Source of the DNA: Myxococcales bacterium
GTDB lineage: Bacteria; Myxococcota_A; Polyangia; Polyangiales; Polyangiaceae
Direction: 5' to 3'
Assembly: GCA_016703425.1 (NCBI GenBank)
Contig: JADJCA010000001.1
Location: 248,001 to 312,000, forward strand
DNA: 64,000 bases
Shown here: in pieces, positions 25,885 to 34,977 of the stretch
Position numbering within the stretch: the first letter of the stretch is position 1
How the letters are laid out: each line of letters opens with the position of its first letter
The notes under the pieces: generated by a model
What the model was told of the DNA's origin: nothing
Seen by the model: the letters and a program-made list of their open reading frames with translations, nothing else
Databases searched by the model: none
Translations under genes and position numbers: made by a program

Positions 25885-26948
25885 GCGGCCTCTTGCGCGG
25901 CAGCGTCGCGGGGCTCCTGGTCGCTGTGCTCGCCCTCGCGATCGCGTGGCTCGCCTTCGATCTGCTCGTCATCGGCTACGGCGAGTCGCCGCATCAGTTG
26001 ATCGTGTTGCTGGTCCGCGGCACCTGGGGCACCGCCTACGGCATCGGGCAGGTCCTGTACAAGGCCACGCCGCTCCTCTTTGGAGGGATCGCGGTCTCGA
26101 TCGCGTTGCGCGCGGGTCTCTTCAACGTCGGCGTCGAAGGGCAAATGAGCATCGCGGCCCTCGGCGCCGCCGTCGTGGCGGCACGGCTCTCGGGCCTATC
26201 GCCGTGGCTCGCGGTGCCCATCGCGCTAGCGGCGGCCGCCTTCTTCGGCGCGCTCTGGGCGGCCCCCGCGGCGCTGCTTCGTGCACGGCGGGGCGTCCAC
26301 GAGGTGATCGCGACGATCCTATTGAACCGTGTCGCCGATGGCGTCGTGACGTTCCTCTTGGCGGCGGGCCTCGCGCTGCCCGCCTCGGTGCGCACGCCCG
26401 CCATCGCGCCGAGCACGCGCCTCGCGCGTCTCGAGACCGTCGTGCCGGCGCTTGCCGGCAGCGCCGTCAGCTACGCTCTGCCACTTGGCGTGGCGCTCCT
26501 TCTGCTCTGGAGTGTGTCGGCCCGCTGGACGCGCCTTGGCCGTGAGCTCGAGCAGGTGGCGCAGGGACCCGAGGCGTGCGCCGCCGAGCACATCCCCGTC
26601 GCGCGCCGGCGCTTCGAAGCCCTCGTGCTCTCGGGCGCCGTCGCCGGTCTCGCCGCCAGCGCCACGGTGTTCGGCTACAAGGGCGCCTTCGAGCAGGGAC
26701 TCGGCGCCGGCGCGGGCTTCATCAGCATCGCCGTGGCGCTCCTGGGCCGAGGAAGCTTCGGCGGCCTCCTCGCCGCGGCGCTGCTCCTGGGCACGCTTCA
26801 ACAAGGCGGTCTCGTCATCAACGCGCGCGTGCCGATGGAAATCATCGACGTTGTGTCGGCGGTGCTCATCGTCGCCGTCGCCATCGCCGACCGAAAGCTG
26901 ACGCGGCTCTTTGGCGCGCTCGACCATGAGCGGAGGCTCGCCGCGTGA
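25881..26948 (+). CDS. ABC importer permease 1 (nucleoside/simple-sugar, NupB-like)
   Basis: 355 residues, eight to ten transmembrane helices. The BPD_transp_2 family pattern is visible: LLFGGIAVSIALRAGLFNVG, VEGQMSIAALGAAVVAARL, RRGVHEVIATILLNRVADGV and GAGFISIAVALLGRGSFGGL. In relatives the NVGVEGQ loop contacts the ATPase. It starts at an ATGA overlapping the ATPase stop. It is the first of two different permeases that would form the channel heterodimer. No substrate-binding lipoprotein is encoded in the window, so it must be supplied elsewhere or be replaced. Confidence 0.93.
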   Translation: MSGLLRGSVAGLLVAVLALAIAWLAFDLLVIGYGESPHQLIVLLVRGTWGTAYGIGQVLYKATPLLFGGIAVSIALRAGLFNVGVEGQMSIAALGAAVVAARLSGLSPWLAVPIALAAAAFFGALWAAPAALLRARRGVHEVIATILLNRVADGVVTFLLAAGLALPASVRTPAIAPSTRLARLETVVPALAGSAVSYALPLGVALLLLWSVSARWTRLGRELEQVAQGPEACAAEHIPVARRRFEALVLSGAVAGLAASATVFGYKGAFEQGLGAGAGFISIAVALLGRGSFGGLLAAALLLGTLQQGGLVINARVPMEIIDVVSAVLIVAVAIADRKLTRLFGALDHERRLAA

Positions 26949-27871
26949 TCACGCTGCTCGCGCTGCTGCTCGCGCAGACCGTGCGCACGCTCGTACCGTA
27001 CGTGTGCGCGGCCGTCGGCGGCGCACTCAGCGAGCGAAGCGGCGTCGTCAACATCGCGCTCGAAGGCATCTTGCTCGCGAGCGGTCTCGGGGCCGTGGTC
27101 GTTCACGTCTCGACGGGGAGCGCCGTGGCGGGGCTCGCGGCCGGGGTGATGGTAGGGGCGGCCTTCGGCGCGCTGCACGCGCTCCTCGTGCTGCGCGCCG
27201 GTGCCAACGCCATCTTGAGCGGCCTCGCGCTGAACCTGTTCGCCGTCGCGGGGACGCGGTTTCTTCTCCGGGCGCTCTACCGCTCGAGCTCCAACTCACC
27301 GCCCATCAGCGCCTTCCGCGTGGCCGAGGGCTCGTCGCTCCTTGTGCGTACGTTCGCCGATCCGATTCTATGGCTCGCCATCGTGTTGGCCGTTGCCACG
27401 GCTCACTTCTTGGCCAAGTCTCCCACAGGCCTTCGCATTCGAGCCGCCGGCGAGAGTCCCGAAGCGGTGCTTTCTGCGGGCCTCTCGCTGGGTCGCCTTC
27501 GCGCCGGCGCTGTCATCGTCGGCTCGGCCATCTGCGGCCTCGGCGGCGTCGCGCTCGCGTACGACCAGCACCAGTTCCAGTCGGGGATGAGCGGCGGGCG
27601 AGGCTTCATCGCGCTCGCAGCCGTTGTCCTTTCGGGGTGGCGGCCCGGTCGTGCTGCGCTCCTCTGCGGCGCCTTCGCAGGCCTCGACGCGGCGCAGATC
27701 GTCCTCCAAGATCGGATGCGTTCAGCGCAAGATCTCCTGGCAATGCTCCCCTACGTGGTCACCTTGATTCTCCTTGGCGTAGCGGCGCGCCCTCGCGACA
27801 GTCGCGGCGGCATCGCCGCGGCCGGCCGAGACTGGACGCGCGCGCCGGCGGCGCTTGGGAAAGAGTCATGA
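26945..27871 (+). CDS. ABC importer permease 2 (nucleoside/simple-sugar, NupC-like)
   Basis: 308 residues, about eight transmembrane helices, same superfamily as its neighbour. Recognisable segments are ALSERSGVVNIALEGILLAS, LRAGANAILSGLALNLFAVA, GLRIRAAGESPEAVLSAGLS and GRGFIALAAVVLSGWRPGR. The GTG start overlaps the previous stop as GTGA. With the preceding two genes it makes a complete membrane complex. The 3' end overlaps the aminotransferase start by four bases, tying transport to the rest of the cluster. Confidence 0.93.
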   Translation: MITLLALLLAQTVRTLVPYVCAAVGGALSERSGVVNIALEGILLASGLGAVVVHVSTGSAVAGLAAGVMVGAAFGALHALLVLRAGANAILSGLALNLFAVAGTRFLLRALYRSSSNSPPISAFRVAEGSSLLVRTFADPILWLAIVLAVATAHFLAKSPTGLRIRAAGESPEAVLSAGLSLGRLRAGAVIVGSAICGLGGVALAYDQHQFQSGMSGGRGFIALAAVVLSGWRPGRAALLCGAFAGLDAAQIVLQDRMRSAQDLLAMLPYVVTLILLGVAARPRDSRGGIAAAGRDWTRAPAALGKES

Positions 27872-29054
27872 GCCGAAGCCTCTCGGGCGCTGTCTTGCGC
27901 TTGCGCCCCGGCGTCTTTGCGGAGCTTCAGCCCCGCATCGACGCGGCCGTCGCCAGCGGGCGTGATCTGGTGCCGCTGCACATCGGCGACACGTGCGCCG
28001 CGGCCCCGCCGCTCGGCGAGGACTGGACGCGAGAAAGTTCGCTTAGCGCCTACGGCGCGACGACCGCGCTCTCTGAGTTGCGGCACGCGGCTGCGGAACG
28101 CTTGCGTTCCCTCGGCCATGGCCCAGCCGACGTCGACCCGGAACGGCACGTGCTCGTCGGCGCCGGCGCGACGCACGCCCTCGCGTGTGCGGCGCGAGCC
28201 GTGCTCTCGGAGGGCGATGAGGTCCTTCTCCTGGCGCCCTATTGGCCGCTCGCCCACGGCATCATCACGCAAGCCGGCGCCATCCCCGTCGAGGTGCCGT
28301 TCACCGACCGTGTGGACGATCCGTCGTTCGACGTCACAGCTCAGTTGAGCGCGGCCTGCACGGACCGAACGCGTGCCCTCTACCTCATCACACCCAACAA
28401 CCCCGACGGCAAGGTCCTCTCGGCGGCCACCTTGGAAGAACTCGCCGCCTTCGCGATCGAGCGCGACCTCTGGGTCTTCGCCGACGAGGCCTACGCCGAC
28501 TGGGTTTACGACGGCGCGCATCGCTCGATCGCCTCGCTGCCGGGCATGGCGGCGCGCACCGTGAGCGCCTATTCCGCGTCGAAGAGCCACGCGCTGGCCG
28601 GCGCGCGCATCGGTTTTGCGCTCGCCGCGGCAGACGTGATTGCCGCGGCCCGCCGCGTCTCCGTGCACACGGTGTTCAACGTGCCCGTGGCCATGCAGCG
28701 CGCCGCGCTTTCGGCGCTGCGTGCGCCGCCGACGTGGCACGACGAGATTCGGGCTCGTTATCGCGAGGCGCGTGACGCGATGACCGGCGCCCTTCGAGCC
28801 GCAGGCCTCGCTTCGCGGTTCCCGAAGGCGGAGCTTATGTCTTCGCCGACTTCGCGCCGGTGTTAGGTGGCGCACCGCTCACGCGGCTCCTCGAAGCGGC
28901 CGTGGAGGAGGGCGTGCTGCTCACCCCTGGCGAGGCGTTCGGCGACGCGTACCGCACATGGGGCCGCCTTTGCTTCACGAGCGTGCCGTTGGAGCGCACG
29001 GCGCTGGGCGTGTCGCGCCTGTGCCGCGCGATCGAGGCCCTCGCCGCCGGATGA
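27868..29054 (+). CDS. PLP-dependent class I/II aminotransferase, split by a -1 frameshift
   Basis: Fold-type I aminotransferase; amino donor and acceptor unknown. Frame one starts at the ATGA overlap at 27868 and stops at 28864-28866. It carries GAGATHALACAARAVL, YLITPNNPDGKVLSA, FADEAYADWVYDG and the PLP lysine K239 in SASKSHALAGARIGF. The C-terminal domain continues in the -1 frame (GGAYVFADFAPVLGGAPL, GEAFGDAYRTWGRLCFTSV). One missing base at the CCC run 28821-28823 accounts for the split; restored length is 395 residues. All catalytic motifs are intact. Its end overlaps the following membrane-protein gene by four bases, in the second frame, so the real gene evidently ends at 29054. Confidence 0.88.
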
Positions 29055-30733
29055 AGTCGCCCGTCAAAGACCGCGTGGCAGCGGCGCTCGCCGCCCTCGC
29101 GCTCGCGTTGCCGGTCGTGCTCTTCGCGTACCCGCCGATGACCGACTTGCCGCACCACGAGGCCCTCGTGGCGCTCCTCCGTCACCACGGCGACGCGTCG
29201 ATGTTCCCGGCGATTTACGTCAAGAACCTGGGCCAGCCGAACCAGCTCTTTCACTTCTTGGCGTGGCCGCTCTCGTACGTCGTCGGTGTGACAATGGCCT
29301 GCAAGCTTACTGCCGCGCTCGCGGTAGCGGGCGTGCCGCTGGGAGCAGCTCGCTTTGCGCGCGGCGTCTCATCCCCCGGCGTTGCGGCCCTGGCGGTGAC
29401 GCCTCTCGCGGTTGGTTGGCTCTTCTCGTGGGGTTTCGTCAACAACCTGCTCGGCCTCGGAATCTTGCTCGCTGCCCTCCCCGAGATCGATCGGCTCGCG
29501 CAGCGGCCCGCGCTCGGGGCCACCGTCCGCGTGTCGTTCGCTGTGTTGCTCCTCTACTTCGCCCACGAGTTGATGATGTTCGTGGCGGTTGGTGCCGTCG
29601 GCCTCTTCGCGCTCTTGACGGCCCGCTCGCTCGGCGGATTCGCCGTCAGGGCTGCGCCGGCGGGCTTCGGGCTCGCGGCGGCGTTATGGCAAATCGGAGC
29701 GCAAGAGGGGCTCAAGACGACCACCGTGCGCTCGATACCCAACATCTGGCTTCCGATTTCGCAGAAGTTCCGCGAGATCCCGGCGGTCCTCGTCGGGGGC
29801 GTCGAGCTGCCCGAGCGCACGGCGCTCTTCGCGCTGCTCTTGGGCTTCTTCATCGCGCTTTTCGTCGTCGGGCGCCGCCACGCACGGCGCGGCGCGGCCG
29901 CGCGCGATTCGGCAGCGGCCCCCGTCGCGAGCCTTCGTGAGCGCCTCTCGGAGCGCCGATTTGAGCTGCTCGCCATCGCCGTCTTCGGGCTCTACCTCGT
30001 CGGCCCCTTTGCCTTCAACGGCGCGATGCTCGTGCACGAACGCTTCTTGGCGCCGGCTTTCGCCATCGGCGCCGTAGCCGTCGCGCGCCACGTGGACCTC
30101 GGGGGACCGCTGGCGCGAAGCGGCGAGAGCGCGCTCATCCGCGTGTTCGGCGCGATTCTCCCGCTAGCGGCGCTGTCGGTGCAGCTGCCGCACTACTTCG
30201 ACGCCGCCCGCAACTACCACGACATGGAGCGACTCTTCGAGCGGATCACGCCGAACAGCTCGGTGGCGGCGGTGGACCTCGACAAGAACCAGGGCGGGCG
30301 GCCGTTTACGGTGGCCTCGGGGCTCTCACGGGTTCTCGTGCGTCGCGGCGGCCGCGTGCTCTACTCCTTCAGCGAATCCACTGTGGCGCCCGTCATCTTG
30401 GCGCCGCGCTACCAGTGGAACGAGCCTTCGGCGCGGATCATGCTCGACAACACGAAGTTCCGACCCAAACACGATTTCACGCGCTTTCGGTACCTTCTCC
30501 TCCACTCGTCGAACCCGGGCCGCATCGCGACGGTGCGAGCGGCCGTCGGCGAAGAGGCCTCCTTCGTGGCGGTCACCGGAGAGTGGGCGCTCTTTGAGTC
30601 AAGGCTCCCCGTGGTGCCTCTCGACGCGCCCGACGTTCCGCTCCCAACGCCGCGCCCCGAAACGCTCGCGCGGCGACTCTTCTTCATCGAGCGCGGCATT
30701 CAGCGGCCCGAGGACATAGGGGTCACGCCGTGA
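29051..30733 (+). CDS. Multi-pass membrane protein, possible GT-C-type glycosyltransferase
   Basis: 560 residues. An N-terminal helix is followed by the acidic/His loop YPPMTDLPHHEALVALL, then about ten transmembrane helices and a soluble C-terminal domain (about 390-560: SSVAAVDLDKNQGGRPFTVA, FRYLLLHSSNPGRI). An Asp-rich first external loop plus many helices plus a C-terminal globular domain is the layout of GT-C enzymes that use lipid-linked sugars. No specific family is recognised, so this is a structural analogy. The ATG overlaps the aminotransferase stop by four bases. A second protein with similar architecture closes the cluster at 37554. Confidence 0.82.
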   Translation: MKSPVKDRVAAALAALALALPVVLFAYPPMTDLPHHEALVALLRHHGDASMFPAIYVKNLGQPNQLFHFLAWPLSYVVGVTMACKLTAALAVAGVPLGAARFARGVSSPGVAALAVTPLAVGWLFSWGFVNNLLGLGILLAALPEIDRLAQRPALGATVRVSFAVLLLYFAHELMMFVAVGAVGLFALLTARSLGGFAVRAAPAGFGLAAALWQIGAQEGLKTTTVRSIPNIWLPISQKFREIPAVLVGGVELPERTALFALLLGFFIALFVVGRRHARRGAAARDSAAAPVASLRERLSERRFELLAIAVFGLYLVGPFAFNGAMLVHERFLAPAFAIGAVAVARHVDLGGPLARSGESALIRVFGAILPLAALSVQLPHYFDAARNYHDMERLFERITPNSSVAAVDLDKNQGGRPFTVASGLSRVLVRRGGRVLYSFSESTVAPVILAPRYQWNEPSARIMLDNTKFRPKHDFTRFRYLLLHSSNPGRIATVRAAVGEEASFVAVTGEWALFESRLPVVPLDAPDVPLPTPRPETLARRLFFIERGIQRPEDIGVTP

Positions 30734-31695
30734 GCCGCGTGCTCGTCACCGGCGCCGCAGGCTTCGTGGGCTCGCATCTCACGGCTTCGCTGCGCAGCGA
30801 AGGCCACGAGGTCTATCCCATCGTACGCGCCGCGCGTGCCCCGGGCGACGTGACCATGTCAGAGTTGCTCGCCGGGCAAGGGCCGCACGAGGCCGACATC
30901 GTGGTTCACGCGGCCGCTGTGCGTCATCGCTACGGCGCGTCGGCCGACACCTACCGAAGCTCCAACATCGAGCTCATCGGCGACCTTCTGCGGCGCGCCA
31001 AGGCCATGGGCTGTCGGCGCTTCGTGCTCGTCAGCTCGGTCGGCGTTTATGGCTTCCCCACGGCGCTGCCCATCACGGAGCGTCATCGCTTCGCGCCTCG
31101 CACGCTCTACTCAGCCACGAAGGTGCACGCCGAAAAGGCTGCTCGGCTGCTCGCGGCGGAGCTCGACCTCGAGCTCGTCATCGTGCGGCCCACCATCGTC
31201 TACGGCCCCGGCGATCGCCACGGCATGCTCGACAAGCTGGCCGACGTGATCGCCGCGCGGCGCTACCTCATCGTGGGGCCCGGCACCAACGTCCTTCATC
31301 ACACTCACGTCGACGACGTTGTTCGCGGGCTCACGCTCGCGGCGTTTCGCAGGGAGGCCGCTGGCGAGGACTTCATCCTCGCGGGGCCTGAAACGACGAC
31401 GCTCGCGGAGCTCTCACGGCTCGTCGCGGCGGAGCTTCGGGTTCGCCTTCCGCGGATGCATTTGCCGCTGCCGGTGGCGCGCCTCGCCGCGTCGGCCATC
31501 GATCTGGCCGCGTACCGAGGCTGGGCCTTCGTGTCGCACGAGCCCCCCGTCAACCACGACAAACTCGACGTGATGACTGTCTCCATCGCCTTCGATCCAG
31601 CGAAGGCGCGCGCGCTCCTCGGTTATGAGCCTCGCGTTCGCTACGAGGAAGGCGTGCGACGGACCCTCGCAGCGCGAGGCACGTCGCCCTCATGA
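30730..31695 (+). CDS. NAD-dependent epimerase/dehydratase (extended SDR)
   Basis: 321 residues. Rossmann motif VLVTGAAGFVGSHL at the N-terminus, VVHAAAVRHRYG, the serine of LVSSVGVYG, and catalytic YSATK (Y-x3-K), followed by IVRPTIVYGPGDRHGML. Extended SDRs of this kind act on nucleotide sugars or 3-beta-hydroxysteroid-like lipids; the HHTHVDDVVRGLTLA pattern is common to both groups. The GTG start overlaps the preceding stop. Together with the GT2 and aminotransferase it would suit making an unusual sugar donor (inference). Confidence 0.93.
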   Translation: MSRVLVTGAAGFVGSHLTASLRSEGHEVYPIVRAARAPGDVTMSELLAGQGPHEADIVVHAAAVRHRYGASADTYRSSNIELIGDLLRRAKAMGCRRFVLVSSVGVYGFPTALPITERHRFAPRTLYSATKVHAEKAARLLAAELDLELVIVRPTIVYGPGDRHGMLDKLADVIAARRYLIVGPGTNVLHHTHVDDVVRGLTLAAFRREAAGEDFILAGPETTTLAELSRLVAAELRVRLPRMHLPLPVARLAASAIDLAAYRGWAFVSHEPPVNHDKLDVMTVSIAFDPAKARALLGYEPRVRYEEGVRRTLAARGTSPS

Positions 31696-32843
31696 CGGGG
31701 TCGCCCGCGCCGTCGCCTTCCAGAGCGCCGACGAAGCGCTGGGCCAAGGCGCTCTTCTCCATCGGCATCGCTGGCGTCGCGCTGGCCTTCGTCGCCTATG
31801 TCGTGCCGGTTCGCGACACCTGCGTCGACCCGGAAACGGGTACGCGCATGAGTCGCGTCGAGACCGGGCCGGTGGGGAGCGCGGAGGGAAGCGGAGAGCG
31901 GCCGGGCGGCTGTTCGCTCGCGAGGCGAGGGGAGGTGGTGCGCCGCTTGAGCTCGGCCGAGTGCAGCGCGCTCGCGTGTGAGCCGGGCCTTGGGTCCACG
32001 TTCCGCGGGACGAGCCCGAGCTGGCTCGCGGCCATGGCCGCCTTGTACTTTCTCGGCACCTTCGCCTGGGCCGTCCGCTGGCGCGAGCTTCTGGGCTTGG
32101 CCATGACGGAGAAGTCCAAGGCGCCAGGGCCGCTTTTCGTGTGGCGCATCACGCTCGAGGCGCAGGCCGGCGGCATTCTCCTGCCCGGCGGCGTGGCCGG
32201 CGACGCCCTTCGCATCGGCTCCATGGTGGGGCGCGGCATTCCACTCTCCGTCGTCGTCGCGTCGACGCTCCTCGACCGAGCCCTCGGCCTCGTGACGCTG
32301 GCGATGGTCGCGGCGGCGCTGGCGCTCGGGGCTGGAGACCGCGCCATCGACGGGCGCGTCCTCGCCGTCTTGGCCGCGTGTCCCCTCGGGCTGGGCGTGG
32401 GCCTCATCATCCTTCGAAGCCCGCCGATGTCACGCTGGCTCTCCGAGGGGCCGCTCGCGAAGTACGCCCGCGACGCGGCCGCCTACATCGCCAGCGACCG
32501 TGCCCCGCGCGCCATCTTGCGGGCCTTCGTCGTGAGCCTTGTGGTCAGCGCCACGCAGCTCCTGGTCCTCCGGGGGCTCGTGCACGCGCTCGGCGCCGTT
32601 CCCGTGGAGCCACGCTGGGTCTATCTCGGCACCGCCATGGCCTTCATGGTGGCGGCGCTGCCCGTGCTCCCCGGCGGTTGGGGGACGTCCGATGCGGCCT
32701 TCGTGTTCTTCTTCGCGTTCGCCGGACTTCGGCCGCAGGTCGCGCTCGGCGCGTGCCTGCTCTACCGAGCGTTCTGGTATCTTTCCGGGATCGTGGGGGC
32801 GCTGCTTCGACTTCTCTCTGCCGTGAGGACGCCGCCGTCATGA
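31692..32843 (+). CDS. Flippase-like membrane protein (UPF0104 / LPG-synthase transmembrane family)
   Basis: 383 residues. One helix at about 18-40 precedes an external Cys-containing loop (about 41-110; RDTCVDPETG, SSAECSALACEPG), then seven or more helices. The family signature is visible: LEAQAGGILLPGGVAGDALR, STLLDRALGLVTLAM and LPVLPGGWGTSDAAFVFFF. Relatives include AglD/MprF-type domains and putative lipid or glycolipid flippases; function is rarely proven. The extra Cys loop between helix 1 and 2 is unusual. It starts at an ATGA overlap and is followed directly by a GT2 gene, a frequent pairing in envelope lipid loci. Confidence 0.88.
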   Translation: MTGSPAPSPSRAPTKRWAKALFSIGIAGVALAFVAYVVPVRDTCVDPETGTRMSRVETGPVGSAEGSGERPGGCSLARRGEVVRRLSSAECSALACEPGLGSTFRGTSPSWLAAMAALYFLGTFAWAVRWRELLGLAMTEKSKAPGPLFVWRITLEAQAGGILLPGGVAGDALRIGSMVGRGIPLSVVVASTLLDRALGLVTLAMVAAALALGAGDRAIDGRVLAVLAACPLGLGVGLIILRSPPMSRWLSEGPLAKYARDAAAYIASDRAPRAILRAFVVSLVVSATQLLVLRGLVHALGAVPVEPRWVYLGTAMAFMVAALPVLPGGWGTSDAAFVFFFAFAGLRPQVALGACLLYRAFWYLSGIVGALLRLLSAVRTPPS

Positions 32844-33868
32844 TGACCGTATCCATCGTCGTGCCCGCCCACAACGAAGCGGGAAACATCGAACATGTGA
32901 TGCGCTCCTTGGTCGAGCAGGTGACGCGCGAGGCTCGCATCATCGAGGTCGTCTGCGTGGCCAGCGGCTGCACCGACGACACGGCCGAACGCGCCCGCGA
33001 CGTCTCCGAGGGCCGGCCCGGCGTCCACGTGCAGGTGCAAGAGGTCCGCGCCGGCAAGGTCGCTGCCATCAACGAGTACCTCAAGATGCGCGACCCACGC
33101 GCCGAGATCGTCGTCTTGTCGAGCGCCGACTTGCGCGTCGCGCCGGACGTCGTGGAGCGCATCGTCCAGTGCTTCCGCGACAACCCCGACGTGGGCATGG
33201 TGGGGGCGCGGCCCGTGCCCGACAACGACACGAGTCAGCTCGTCGGCAAGATGGTGCACCTGCTCTGGGAGATGCACCACCGCGTTGCGCTCTCGGTACC
33301 CAAGATGGGCGAGCTGGTGGCGTTTCGCTCGGCGCTCGTCGACCGCGTCAGCGAGCTGAGCGTCGTCGACGAGGCGAGCATCGAAGACATCATTCGCTCG
33401 AAGGGCTACCGCCTCGCGTACGTGCCCGACGCCGTCGTGCAGAATCACGGGCCCGAGACGTTGCGCGAGTTCTTCGAACAGCGCCGGCGCATCGCCCGCG
33501 GCCACTACTGGCTCGACTTCGCCTTCGGCTACCGCGTGGCGACGCTCGATCGCGGCCTCGTACTCGGGACGCTCAGCGAGGTTGCCAAGGAGGAGGGCGC
33601 CTTCGGCCGGGCCGCCCTGGCCGTCGCCGTGGGCACCGAAGCGCTCGCGCGCGTGGCGGGCCTCTGGGACGCGCGCGTCGTCGGCGGCAAACACCGAACC
33701 TGGAAGCCACTCGCGTCGACCAAGCGGCTCCGCGACGACGTTGAACCACCAGCATCGGCGCGTGTTCCGTTGCCGCCACCGAGCGTGCGCTTCGCGCCGC
33801 CGCCACCCTCGTCACGCGCCGTCGACGCGGCGTCGCCAGCACCATCCTCGCGGCGAGGCCGGCCGTGA
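32840..33868 (+). CDS. Family 2 glycosyltransferase
   Basis: 342 residues, GT-A fold. The opening VSIVVPAHNEAGNIEHVMRS, nucleotide-binding VASGCTDDT, and a degenerate DxD region VVLSSADLRV identify it. EDIIRSKGYRLAYVPDAVV and FFEQRRRIARGHY correspond to the acceptor side and the Q/RxxRW-like motif. There are no clear transmembrane helices in the first 270 residues. The C-terminal 50 residues are Pro/Ser/Arg-rich and disordered. It transfers a sugar from a nucleotide donor to an unknown acceptor, probably lipid-linked given the neighbouring flippase-like gene. Two ATGs overlap at the start (ATGATGA); the first is used. Confidence 0.92.
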   Translation: MMTVSIVVPAHNEAGNIEHVMRSLVEQVTREARIIEVVCVASGCTDDTAERARDVSEGRPGVHVQVQEVRAGKVAAINEYLKMRDPRAEIVVLSSADLRVAPDVVERIVQCFRDNPDVGMVGARPVPDNDTSQLVGKMVHLLWEMHHRVALSVPKMGELVAFRSALVDRVSELSVVDEASIEDIIRSKGYRLAYVPDAVVQNHGPETLREFFEQRRRIARGHYWLDFAFGYRVATLDRGLVLGTLSEVAKEEGAFGRAALAVAVGTEALARVAGLWDARVVGGKHRTWKPLASTKRLRDDVEPPASARVPLPPPSVRFAPPPPSSRAVDAASPAPSSRRGRP

Positions 33869-34977
33869 AGGCGCCCCTCGCGGCGAAATTGGCGGAGTAC
33901 CGCGTGGCGCACGCCACCGGGCGTATCAAGCCGCTGCCCATCAACCTCACGGTGTCGGTCACCTACAGCTGCCCGTCGCGCTGCGCGACCTGCGACATTT
34001 GGCAGAAGAAGGTCGACGACATGAGCGTCGACGAATACGCGAAGACGTTTCGTACCCTCGAGAAGGTTCCCATCTGGGTCACGCTCTCGGGCGGTGATCA
34101 ATTTATTCGCCGTGAGCTCGACGAAATCGTTCGCCTCGTGCGCACCGAAATCGAACCGAGCATCATCAACATTCCGATGAACGGCATCATCACGGAGCGC
34201 ATTTTTACGCTCCTCCCGCGCATCGCCGACGTGAGCCGGGGTGCGCAGCTCGTGCTGAACCTGTCGGTCGACGAGATCGGCGCGAAGCACGACGAGATTC
34301 GCGGCGCGCCCGGCAACTTCGACAAACTCCTCGGGGTCGCCGAGCTCATCCACGATCTCAAGAAGACCTATCCCCACGTCGTGCTCGGCGTTCACACGGT
34401 CATTTCTAAGCTCAACGTCGAGCGCATCCCCGAGATCGAGCGCGAAGCGCGGAGCATCTTTCGCCCCGACTCGTACATCACGGAGGTCGCCGAGAATCGC
34501 GTCGAGCTAAAGACGATGGAGAAGGACATCACGCCCGACGTGGCGGCCTACCGTCGGGCCACCGAGCACCTGAAGCGCAGCGTTTGGGACCACCGGTCGC
34601 TTCACCCGGTGGCGCGGCTCGTGCAGTCGCTCCGCCTCGAGTATTACGACCTCGCCGCGAAGATCCTTGAAGAGAAGCGGCAAGTCATCGACTGCTACGC
34701 GGGCTGGGCCAGCGCCCATCTAGCCCCCGACGGCCACGTGTGGGGTTGCTGCACGCGGGCCGAGTCGCTCGGCAACGTCCGCGACATGGGCTACGACTTC
34801 GCGGCCATTTGGCGTGGCCCCGAAGCCGACGCCTTCCGCGAGAGCGTGCGCAGGCACGAGTGCTCGTGCCCCTTGGCCAACGCCAGCTACACGAACCTCT
34901 TGCTCGACGCCGGCTCGCTCGTCCGCGTGACAGGCAACCTCACCGGTGTGCGGGCGCCTGGAGGTCGTGCGCGATGA
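33865..34977 (+). CDS. Radical SAM enzyme with SPASM-like C-terminal cysteine region
   Basis: 370 residues. The cluster-binding motif CPSRCATCDIW gives C36, C40 and C43 (C-x3-C-x2-C), and WVTLSGGDQFIRRELDEIV is the GGE-like SAM-binding strand with GGD. The C-terminal part has CYAGWASAHLAPDGHVWGCC and later HECSCPLA, a layout resembling SPASM or twitch auxiliary-cluster domains. Such enzymes modify peptides, sugars or lipids by radical chemistry. No precursor-peptide gene is seen, which argues for a non-peptide substrate here (inference). The GTG start and the stop both overlap neighbours by four bases. Confidence 0.92.
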   Translation: MKAPLAAKLAEYRVAHATGRIKPLPINLTVSVTYSCPSRCATCDIWQKKVDDMSVDEYAKTFRTLEKVPIWVTLSGGDQFIRRELDEIVRLVRTEIEPSIINIPMNGIITERIFTLLPRIADVSRGAQLVLNLSVDEIGAKHDEIRGAPGNFDKLLGVAELIHDLKKTYPHVVLGVHTVISKLNVERIPEIEREARSIFRPDSYITEVAENRVELKTMEKDITPDVAAYRRATEHLKRSVWDHRSLHPVARLVQSLRLEYYDLAAKILEEKRQVIDCYAGWASAHLAPDGHVWGCCTRAESLGNVRDMGYDFAAIWRGPEADAFRESVRRHECSCPLANASYTNLLLDAGSLVRVTGNLTGVRAPGGRAR

